Shown here in pieces: positions 34,601 through 46,600 of a DNA stretch of 64,000 nucleotides. Each line of letters begins with the position of its first letter. The first letter of the stretch is position 1. This DNA is from Protonemura montana (taxonomy: Eukaryota; Arthropoda; Insecta; Plecoptera; Nemouridae). The notes below the pieces were generated by a model that searched no databases, was not told the origin of the DNA, and saw nothing but the letters and a program-made list of their open reading frames with translations. Location of the stretch: NCBI GenBank assembly GCA_947568835.1, contig OX387608.1, positions 4,068,001 through 4,132,000 of the forward strand, read 5' to 3'. The translations under genes and the position numbers were made by a program.

Positions 34601-37600
34601 AACCAATATTCTATCTTTAATTTTTAGATTGAATTTTATTTAAATTGCGAACGCTTGCAATGCGCGGGGCATATTTTTGAGACAGTTATAATGAGAAAAT
34701 TCTATCTTAAATCTTTAGAATAGGATGGTGTATCTAATGGTTTTTAGACTCAAGTTTACTTAATCTAACTTTGTTTTAATCGAGATATAAACTAGGTTTT
34801 TAAATGGCTGAGTAAAAACAACTGGTTTGCCCTATACCTATGTTTAAATATAGTTATAAATAAAAAACAGTTGTAAAAAGCTTTTTTTAAGATGGCATAT
34901 CTCTTTAAAATAGGCAGTAGTATTAATTTTACCTAGGGACTGTAACAAACTACATTTCAAAACTGCTATGCAGTCTTTAAAACTTGGTATTCAGCAGAAC
35001 TTCATAGAAAGAACGTACAACGCTCACCCTAAACAAGAACTTTGCAACTCCCACCCAAGCACAACAGCTGAAAAATGTGCAATGACTCATAACAATATGA
35101 CAATATGATTCGATTTAATCTGATTCCTTGTCCCCTCAGGCCAAGCCGATTATCTGCTCCAACCGGCCACCCCTCACGTTCACCGCCCTCCACTCCGGTC
35201 GCCAGCGCCTCTACGTAGCAGTCGATGCCGCCCCCCACTACGCCCCTGCCTTGCGTGATATCTCTTGCTGCTTCTCAATCATCGCCCGGCAAACAGACTC
35301 GGAAAACGTCTACAACGCTTGCACCCCGTTCGAAGACCACGTCACTCTACCACGCAACGTTCAACACGTCTTCGTGGAGTGTGTGAATCGGGCCAACCTC
35401 ACCCGGCTTTATGCAAACGTGCACGCCATCGTACAGGTCTCGCGGGACATGACGCACACCGGCCGCCGGCTCAGCGTAGTCATGCTCGGCATCGATACGA
35501 TGTCACGGCTCAACTTCCAGCGGACAATGCCGGCGACGGCCGCTTTCCTCAAGTCCTCCGGTTGGCTCGAGATGCGTGGGTACAACAAGATGGCCGACAA
35601 CACGTTGCCGAACCTGATGGCGGTGATGACGGGTCTCAGCGAGACGCAGAGCAGGGACATCGACTGTTTGCTGCCGAACGCCATGGCGACCGGCTACGGG
35701 CACTGTCCGATGTTGTGGCGGGAGTTCAAACGGAAGGGCTACGTGACGGCGTACAACGAGGACGAAACGAGTTTGAGCACGTTCAACTACATGTCGGTCG
35801 GGTACGAGCGGAAACCGACCGACTTTTACATGCATCCCTTGATGGTAGAAGCTCATAACAAGTTGACGGCGGTCAAAAGCGGAGGATTCTCGGTGTGCGT
35901 CGGAGAAACAAGCGTTGCCGATCTCTTACTGAAGAACATCTTGGATTTGATGACGACTTTCAAAGGTAACCTCTTCGCTCTGACCTGGCTCAACAATTTC
36001 AGCCACGACGACCACCAGCTCCCCGCTACAATGGACCAAACGATGCTGAAATTCTTTCGCGAACTCAACGAGACCGACGGCTTTCAAAACACGATCTTTG
36101 TCTTCTTGAGCGACCACGGCTTCCGATACGGCCCACTCCGAGAGACCCACGTCGGCTGGCTGGAAGAATGTCTTCCGTTCCTCTATGTCCATCTGCCTCC
36201 GCGGTTCCTCGCCGCTTATCCAGCGGCCGCGGCCGCCTTGGCTCGCAACGGGAATCGGTTGACGTCGCCGTACGACCTTCACTTGACGTTGCGGGACGTC
36301 TTGGAGGACAACGTTGGGAAGCCGGGGATCGGGACCGAGGGGTGTCCAACGTGTCAGTCGTTGTTTCGGCCGGTGAACGTGGATCGATCTTGCGCCGCGG
36401 CTGGGATTCCCGAACACTGGTGCACGTGCTTGGACCGGACTCTCGTGGATAAGTCCAGCGATGTTGTCATGGCGGCGGCGGGGGCGGCGGTCAATCATGT
36501 CAACAGATTGGTCTTGTCAGGTGCGAAAACACTGGGCTAGGTTGAGTTAGGTTACGCAAGAGTTCTATTGATAAAAGCTTCATGTCTTGCCACTGTTCTT
36601 GGATCTTGGTGCAAATAATTACAGCTTACAATATTGATACATGATTATGTATCATTGCGATGATACCGATGATAACTTAACATATTGAAATCAACAATAT
36701 CGTGCAGGGTTTTTTATAGTTTTTCTGGCAATTCCACAAGGAAGCTGAAACCAGCAAGCAAATGATGGATACAGAGCTAGACTGGAAAAATGTGCGACCA
36801 AACCGGAATAAGAACTCGGAACTTCCAAATTGCCGGATGAGTGCTCTACCAACTGAGCTATCAGGGCACACAGATTCCAGCTTTGCAGGGTGGGAGAAGG
36901 TTTCCCCTCAAGGTGGAAGAGGGCGAGGCAACTCTAGGATACCAATCCAACCACATTTACTGACCGGGCTGTCACATTTCCTGAAATCCTGCATTATTTA
37001 TGGATGATAGACAGTAATTCCAGGGTTTGTGAAATATGTGTGCCCAGATAGATCAGTTAATAGAGCACCCGACCGGCAATCGGTAGGTCCCGGGTTCATA
37101 TTCCAAGTTCGGTTGCTCATTTTTCAAGTCCAGCACCGTTTCCAAACAACATCTTGTTGCTAAGAAACTGTGACGTTGCAGGGCATACTGACTACGGAGA
37201 GAAATGCGCCGCGTTCTCCGTCAGCGAGATACGAAGCGCACGAGTCGTGGTTGACGATGCAGCTACTGGTTACCACGACTACGGCGTGTTATTCTCTGTC
37301 GAGCCCGGCGCGGTGGTCTTGCATGCCACGGTCCGACACCGACTCGATGAAACGCAATCGAGGTTTAAAGTGCTCGGGTTTGTCAGCCGGGTGAGCGTAA
37401 TGCACGGCGAGAGCTGTCCGTCTGTCACCGATAAATCCGTCGAGTATTACTGCCAGTGCGTGTTTTCGTGAGACTGTTTACGTTTTTGTGAAATCTGATT
37501 TAAATTCCGAGTGCTTGACAGTGCGCAAAGTATTTTATTATCTGGTACACTAATAACCGCTCAAAAATTGATGTGCAAACGGGGACTCGAACACGGATCT

Positions 37601-40600
37601 CCACCTGATGCGGGTGTTGCTCTAACCAATTGAGCTATTTGGACATTCCCCATTTGAGAGGTTATTAGTGATCATAATATTTAAATCTGCATTTTACTTT
37701 AGAATTCGCCAATATTCGAAAAGTACCAATAGTTTGTTTTCTAATTTTTGATAATGTGTTTCGAAACGTTTGTATTTATTCTGGGTATTTGTATGTATCT
37801 TTACATGGGTAGGTGTCTGTTTCTTGTTATTTGTAACAATACTTGAGAGTTGTCTACCCCCGACAAAGCCTCTGGTGGCCGATTTAAATAATGACATCTT
37901 GATGGGGGTTGACTCTGGGTAACATATGCCCATCTGGACCCTGGTTGACCCTAGGTAACCAACCAAACTTAGGTGCCAACCAAACTTTTCCTCCAACCAG
38001 GAAACCACTGATGGATCAAGTGAGTTACAAATCAAGTATTTAAGTAAAAAAATCTATATTTATAGACCATAGATCTCTAGATGAAAGAATCCGTGGGTTT
38101 TTTTTCATAAAAATCACTGATATTTATGGAAAAGAAAGATTGTTACTCTTATCCCTTAAAATTTTCATTAATCATAGATGTCAGTTGTTCTATGCTTAAT
38201 ACCAAAGAAGCCTGATTCATCAGACGCTTCCCAAATTTAGGCCCAGTATTAAAATATTTTTCAACTCCGAGTCAAGCTCCTAACTCACAGAAACAGTTGA
38301 CTTTCAGTGCCTCTAATTGGTTGTTGCCATGGCAATTGATTTAACTCCCACTTTATCTACGAGTTACGAAAATTTTAATGTACCAACTACCAACTGTACA
38401 GTCAGTACCAGCAACAAACTTACGTTGATTACGTCCAATGCTTCATCGATCAAAAAAGTCGCACCATGTGAAACCACAAGATAGGTTGCACAAGAAAAGA
38501 AAGTGGACAAAACAAGAATATTAAAAAAAATCAATAAAATTACCCAATCCTTTATCTTAGCTCGAAGAATTCTGCCACGTGTGGGACTGAAAGACTCACT
38601 GTTTTGACAATGAGCCAGGTGGCATTGATATAATGGAATCGGTTTGTAATGAAATAAAAACACAGTGTCCAAGCCCAGTGTGTTTCATCCAGTGAAACTA
38701 AACCTTGTGGAAACCTCGACAAGAACAAAGTTAAAGTAAGTTGCAAAGCGTACTGTCGCGGTTCCTACCTTGACTTCATCGACGACTGCCACTGTCAGGG
38801 GCTGAAGCTTCGACGTGCATCCTCCCGGCACGATCCTCAAGTCAGCGCCGAGCTTACGAGCCGCCTCTCGTACCGCCGGCGCTGAGTGGGCGGGGTAAGC
38901 GTCGGCCAATAGGAGGCTTCTTGGGCCCGCGGCCGGCGCCCAGACCTCGGCAAGCCAGCGCAGCATGGAGTCAACGTCAAGTGCGGCCGAGGGGTGGAAC
39001 GTCGCGCCAGTGCAGGCCACGGTCGCGTTGGCCTGGAGTAAAATGTCGAGAGATGTAAAAAATAATATTACATAAAATATATTTAACTTAAGTTGGGAAA
39101 AGCCTCTTAGGTACCTATTCATATGTTTTGGTGATTGCAGAAACGTTATAACCTCAAGTGTCCCAAGCAACACCATCAAAATCTAAGAGTTCCTGGAAAG
39201 TTGCGTCTTCCCTTGTCAATAACCCAACGTTTTGCGGCTCCAACCAAATAATATTCATATTAAATACAAGAGTTTACTGCCCCTAACATAAGTAACACTG
39301 AAAAGATTTACAAAAAAGTGTCGAGAAAGTTTTGGGCTGCATATTGACCGAGTGGGTCCATTCTTAGCTGACCTTGAGTATGACGGTGGGGTCCAGCAAG
39401 GTTCCGTCGGCAAGACAAGCCAAGACGACGGTGACGTGGCAGTCTGCTACGCACGGTCTTCGAAGCAGCGGCTTGCACGGCTCCGGCTGACAGAGCGACA
39501 GAACACATGCTTCAGCTTGGTTCTAATAGCCAGTGTTAGTTGAAAGTTGGGTGCTAAAGAAGGATGCTTAAGTCCAGCTCTGGGTACACCGGGGGCTACG
39601 ATTAGAGCGTGGAAAGATGCTGGTGCCTTTCCCAATCACTATCAGGGTTGGTGCAGTTTAACTGAAAATACTGACAAAGTTTTCAGGAATACGCCATCAA
39701 ATTACTTTCATATCTGAATTAGTTTTTACTTTCATGTGTGGATTTATTATTGACTTGTCATCAATTTCTGTTGCTGCTTTTGAGGAAAACTTGGTTTATT
39801 TTCAAGAGGTTCAAACGAGGATAAACAAAACGTGGTGCCGCGAAAGTAAAAGCGTGAACAAGTTCTTGTTTAGTACAACTAGCTCTGGCTAGACTTGCAA
39901 CTTACACTTTGAAAAATGTGTAATCCAGCGGAATCATAATAGATCTTTGGTTAGCAAGCCGTTTTGAGTTTGTAACTTTGGATTATAAATTTCACTATTT
40001 AATGTTGTGAAGAAGGGAAGAGAGAAAAAGCACAGGTTACTAGAGGGGAAAACTGACAAAACCACGCAAAGCCAATTTTCTTCTCTGGTAAGTTGAGCTC
40101 CCTATCTCTTTGCCCTTCACCACAAAAAAATATCCAGCCTCACGGCAACCAATTTGCATTAAAAAAATTGAATCTAAGCCAGAAATTCAAAGTTGTTAAA
40201 GGAAGTTCCACTCGAGGTGGGACATTGTACCTCGATGCAACATTGTACCTGGTCAACATCAGGGCCGAAGCTCAGGTGCAGTTCATCAACGTTGCCGACG
40301 GAACTGAATGGGAGGTCGCCGTCGTGAACCAAGCCCTGGAACGGAGAACGAGGATTAGGGACACGTCTGGAGCAATCACATTGTGTTTGGAAACACATGG
40401 CGGCATCGACTTACAGGAGACTTGCAGTAAAACATGGTGCTTGTAATAAGGAACGGATGACCTATTTAATGTCTTAACAATTTTGATCATTTTTAGTAGG
40501 TAAAAAGGTTACATAAGAAAATGTTTGAAATGGAATATAAAAAGACGGGATTAGGAATGTGCGAAATCGGATTTAAATTGTAAACACTTGCAATGCGCGG

Positions 40601-43600
40601 GGTATTTTCTTATTAGAAACACTATAAACGTCTCCAAAATTGATGCCCAAACAAGGAATCAAACCTCGATCTCCACCTGTTGTGGGTTGCTGTAGTTGCT
40701 TTAACCAATTGAGCTACTTGGACACATAATTTTTTAAAGGATTTTAGTGCATTTAATGAGAATCAATAATGAGATTCAATAATTAATAATCATAAGCTAG
40801 GATATCAATGCTAATTGCTAAATCAATGATTTCTCAATGATGAGAATTAATCAATTTTTGAGAGGTTATTAGTGATCATAATAATAAAATAGGTGAGTAG
40901 AAAGGTCATGGGAAAGTTGGATAGAACAAGTGAGAAGAGATATTATTGAGCATAAATGAGCGAACTGGGACAAAACAAACAAAGAAAAAAGATAATTAAA
41001 GAAATAAAAAGGGAATGAGATAGCAAATCAAGAAGAGATTGAGAAGAATGAAGAGTAGACGAGTGTATATAATGTTGCTGGTAGAAGCCGAAAAGAAATA
41101 ATACTTCATTTTGTTGATCAGCTCAAAATTGTATCAACGCAAAATGGAAAGATCAATTTAAGATAAAAAAAAAACAAAAAATCAATTGAGCCTTATGAAA
41201 TAGATGACCTCCTCCTCTTTTCAACAACCACAACTCAAACCCTAAACTTTGCACCAAATCTTGAGCGGACGAGATGTAGATTCACCTGCACTGTTTGTCG
41301 GAAGCGTGCGACTCTGGCGGTGAGATGCGAGGGAAGCGACGTCTCGAGAGTTGGTGCAGACCGCAGCAACGCTGGGTGGCGCCTACAGAACCGCAGCGCC
41401 CACCCAGCGGAAGCCTGAGACACAACCGAGACACACATTACGTGACATGAAAGGCAAGGCACGGTTTTAGAAAGGTTATATGACATCCAACAGAAATGGC
41501 TGCCAGAAGATGGGAAATCTGTCGGAGAAGCTCATTAGCATTGTGATTACAGTGAAGAGAGGGAGAGGAGAAAAATTCACTTTTGTTTTGTCAGTGGTGT
41601 AAACATTTTAATGTGTTTACTCAATCCCCGAAGCTATCTTCCGAATCAAGTCAAAAAATTGACCAAACCGTTCACATTCTGTCCATGTGGCCGTTGAATT
41701 AGCATTTTATCCTAGAGTTGCTAAGAACTTGTCCATACAAGTCGCCTCAGCTTCTTCCCCCTTAAGGGTATCCCGTAACCCATTCCGCGAAGCTCGAATC
41801 TGTGTGCCCTGATAGCTCAGTTGGTAGAGAACTCGACCGGTAATTAGGAGGTCCCAGAATCGTATCCCAGTTGGGTTCCAAATTTTTCCAGTCAAGCTTA
41901 TGATTATTGATTAATGAGCATACCTCTCAAACACTGTTCTTAACAATGAGTTGCCAACGTTTGCTTCCAGAATTATTTACAATTTGTGAGTGACATTATT
42001 TCCATAGAAACCATCATTTTTTAATTTGTTATCGCCCCTGGTTTTAGCTAAAATTTAACCATGAAACCACGAAATCCTGGTATTTTCAAGCGCTGCTTCA
42101 CTTTTGTGCTCAACGATTCAGGAAAGTGACACAGATGGCAGTTTTTTAAGTTTAAAGTATCGTGTAATTTGACATCCGATGTGAATTGGTTTCAGAGAAA
42201 ATTTCACATTGCCACTTGTCTTAACCTCCTTTATCGATGCTACAACCCAAAGAGCGAGGGCAATATGCACGGACACAGAACTACTAGAGTGAAGTAAAGC
42301 AACTCATAAATAACAACATAAACATCATAAACACACATACATAACATAAACATAATCATCACAACATAAACATCAACATGGCGAATCAAAAACTTCCCGA
42401 AGGATTCGAAAGTTTTTGTAAGCACTCAGTGATTTTTATTTTAACCTAGCTTATTTTTATTCGAAGATAACGACCAGCTGTGAGAAGTGCTATGTTGTAT
42501 TTATTGAAACTTTCGGTTGCAATGCAGCGTTGGTATACTTAGTACAGTAGAGGCATAAAATAAAGATTAGTTAAAAAAGTTAATTGAGATAAGCAGATAA
42601 AATAGATGGTTTCCTATTAGGATGAAATCTTATTTAAATTGCAAACGCTTGCAATGCGCGGGGTATTTTATTATTAACAAATAACAACACTATAACCGTC
42701 TCAAAATTGATGCCCAAACCCGAACAATCAATTTTTGAGACGGTTATAGTGTTGTTAATAATAAAATAGATGGTTTCCTCTTTAGTTGACTAGGTTAGGT
42801 TCATCATCATCCTCATCATCACCCTTTAATTGACCGACTCCATTAGACCAGTGGCAAATGGCCTGATGTCAAAACAGTGCGTCATTTAAAACCAAAAACC
42901 AATCAATCAACATGCTATAGACATGTTTTGCCAAAAGATTTGATAGAGACATTCTATCATTCTAGAAATATTCTATGATTCTACGACTCATTCATTATCG
43001 CAACTCTAAAATCCAACATTCCTTCCGTTGCAGCCTTTAAGTTTGATGTCAACGACGAATCAGCGATTATTGAGGCAGAAAAAAATCTGCAGATAACTCT
43101 CGTACGAAGCGTCCTCGCAGCCCACCCCTGGCCGCCAAACGCCAAGTTTGCCATCTTCAGCCACATCCTCGGCCAAGCCGGCTCGATGAGGTATCTCTGC
43201 GATATAACGGAACGGAATAAAACCGCTGCCGTCGACGCGGTCTTCAAGAGGGGCCAGAAGATTGCGTTCTCGGTGCAAGCTATTGGCGACCTCCCCTACG
43301 ATCGTGACAAGTCCAGCATTGAACTCGCTGGATATCAGTTCGACTCTGATGTGAAAAAGAGCTCTCGTCACGAGAGGCAAGGAAAGCAATTTACAGGGGC
43401 GCAGATGCAGCTCAAAGTGAGCCCAGCTGGCCGATCGGGTCCTCGAGAAGAAATAACCCACGATGTTGAGGAAGTTGACCAAATCTGAATGCACACGATG
43501 ACGCATTGTACTATCACTTTCCCGCATTCATTCATAAACACTCGTAATGGTTAATGCAACTAAATACCGCAGCTATCTTTGATGTGTAATCGATAACTTT

Positions 43601-46600
43601 AAATAAACACCAGGATTCTCATTTATTGGTATAAATAGTGAGTTGCTGTTGTATTTGTTTTTATTTAGATTTAATTTGGGGCAGTTATTTTTGGAGCAGT
43701 TGGTGCCGTGCTGTGATTTTTTTCTGGGGAATGTAAAATTTAATATTTTGTTTCTCTCACTACCCTCATCGATAACGTGGTCATGAAAAGTATTGCCAAG
43801 GTCCAGGGTTTCGACACCCGATGCCCCAAACGATCGATTGACATCGATCGCTCGTTACCTTGAAGTCGGGCTTGCGACTGGAGAGAAGACGCATTGCTTG
43901 AACTTGAAGGTCGTGGTGGGACACAGCCTTGTTGGCTTCAAGTCGGGTCAGAGTCCACTGGAGCAGTCTGCAAACAGCAACAATATAATCCAACAATTGA
44001 ATGGCGAAGTGGTTCAGAGCCGTGGTGAACGGTTTTGCTATGGTTTTGCACCAACAGCGTTAATGAAATCGGCCCTTAGACTGAATTGCAGTCCTACAAA
44101 GTCACTTTCAGACATTTTCCGTTATTTTTTTATACGGTCCTAAGACTTTTTAGGTCCTCTTCAGGACTGCAAGCCTGCCTCAAATGAGTAAAACCATAAA
44201 ACACACCATAATCCAACATTTAAAATCCAACAAAGTAATCCAACAATTAAAATCCAACAATGTAATCCAACAATTGAAATCCAACAATGTAATCCCACAA
44301 TTGAAATCCAACAATCTGGAACAATGAACAATAACAATAACAAAACACTACGCTCTAAGGCTCGTTGCTGGATTGTGTCGAAACGAAAGCAAGATGTTGC
44401 CTTTGCAAGGCAAGAAAGCATTAACATTATCTCAACGATCCACTCAGGAGGAGTAAGATGAAACTTTAAGTTAAGGATTCTTGTAACTAGTAAACGTGAA
44501 ACTTCACTACTGCTTACAAAATCCGCACCTAAAGACAGTGAATGTGAAAGACCACTTTCACAACTTTTATTTGTAAATAACTTGTTTGGAATAGAAAAAA
44601 ATGTACTGATATCAAAAAAATATCTAGCATGAACTCTAAAACAACATTTTATAGTTTTCATAATAATAAAAAAACTCTAGAGGACTTTTATTCTAAATTA
44701 CAAAAATTGTAAGTTGAAAAAGTCTCATAAAAGCAGTTAATGGAACTTGGAAAAATTCACCCTTGGACTCTAAATTAACATTAAATGCTAAATTCAAGGG
44801 GAAAATGTAACAAAATGTAAAAAAATTGAAAGCTGAGTCCCTAGCCCGTCGTCATGCCTACCTGTCGTCGGCGTAAAAACGCTGTTTGACCTCGTGACGC
44901 TTACACCACCGGCGGTACCAGCCGAGAGAACACTTGACCTTGAGACTGCGTCGCGCAAACAACTCCGCCCCCTTCGCGCAGACCTGCGGCAAACAACATT
45001 CATTTTCACGCGATTACAAGCCTTGGCTCTGAGGCTAGTACAGGACATACAAAGAGTCCACACTCATATAGCGGTAATTCCACGTCAAATCACTCAATTT
45101 GAATTATATTTGGCAATGACTGACTCAGATTTTGATGAATTTAGCTGCACTTGTTTAGAATGTTGGTTTTAGACACTATTTCTTTTTTTTTAATAGGTTT
45201 AAAAGTTACAGGGAGTGGAAAATAAGGTAATTTTACCCCCCCTCCCCCCACACTCCCTTCGCTATTCTTGAAAGTTAAACGATACCTAACCTAACTTTAA
45301 AATAACCAACCTGTTTGCTCGATGGGCGTTGAATCTGACCCTGGAACCACGTCCACACGGCATCGTCCACTTCTTTGCACGCCACTCCCCTTCGCAACGA
45401 TCTCACGTCCGTCAACAACGATCGGAGATCTGTGTCTGGCGTTGCCAGATCTTGTGCTTGCGCTATTTCTGCACTTAGAACAAATGCACTTGGAACAAAT
45501 GCACTTGGTTGTAGATCTTGGTCGGAATAGAAAGCCATCGCCGAAGTGTCAACCTGGCTTGTTGCCTCTACCATAGGGTCACTGGCCTCCAAGGTATCCG
45601 GCGTTTCAGTAGATGCACCTAAAAAGTGTTGCTGACATCAAAACCTTTCATGAAGTTGGACAACTTAAGCTGTTGGAAAGACAAAGATTCTCTTTTGGTA
45701 GCTTGCCATTTGACACTTGCTGACATTGCCAAATGTTTCAAAGCTTGCAGTCCATGCTATTGTCCAGCTCAAGACATGGGTTGCCAAATGTTTCAAAGCT
45801 TGCAGTCCATGCTGTTGTCTAGCTCAAGACATGGCTTGCCAAACAAAGCTTGCAGTCCATGCTCTTGTCCAGCTCAAGACATGACTTGCCAGACAAAGCT
45901 TGCAGTCCATGCTGTTGTCCGGCTCAAGACATGGCTTGCCAAACAAAGCTTGCAGTCCATGCTGTTGTCCAGCTCAAGACATGGCTCGTCAAACAAAGCT
46001 TGCAGTCCATGCTGTTATCCAGCTCAAGACATGGCTTGCCAAACAAAGCTTGCAGCCCATGCTGTTATCCAGCTCAAGACATGACTTGCCAAACAAAGCT
46101 TGCAGTCCATGCTGTTGTCCGGCTCAAGACATAGCTTGCCAAACAAAGCTTGCAGTCCATGCTGTTGTCCAGCTCAAGACATAGCTTGCCAAACAAAGCT
46201 TGCAGTCCATGCTGTTGTCCAGCTCAAGACATGGCTTGCCAAACAAAGCTTGCAGTCCATGCTGTTGTCCAGCTCAAGACATGGCTTGCCAAACAAAGCT
46301 TGCAGTCCATGCTGTTGTCAAGCTCAAGACATGGCTTGCCAAACAAAGCTTGCAGTCCATGCTGTTGTCCAGCTCAAGACATGGCTTGCCAAACAAAGCT
46401 TGCAGTCATTGCTGTTGTCCAGCTCAAGACATGGCTTGACAAGCAAAGCTTGCAGTCCATGCTGTTTTCCAGCTCAAGACATGGCTTGCCAAACAAAGCT
46501 TGCAGTCCATGCTGTTGTCCAGCTCAAGACATGGCTTGCCAAACAAAGCTTGCAGTCCATGTTGTTGTCCAGCTCAAGACATGGCTTGCCAAACAAAGCT

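Noticed and set aside
35265-36498. Several 90-197-codon frames on both strands
   Set aside because: Shadows of the GC-rich DUF229 exon 2.
36765-36878. Functional tRNA gene (also considered at 41.8, 53.8 and 59.8 kb)
   Set aside because: Boxes A and B are present, but acceptor stems do not pair well and the same non-tRNA tail follows each copy, as expected of SINEs.
40093-40446. 117-codon + strand frame
   Set aside because: Antisense to the exon encoding NVDELHLSFG of the transposase-derived gene, whose splice sites and phase fit on the minus strand.
43060-43527. 155-codon minus-strand frame
   Set aside because: Antisense to the 164-residue + strand gene, which has good splice sites and a polyA signal.
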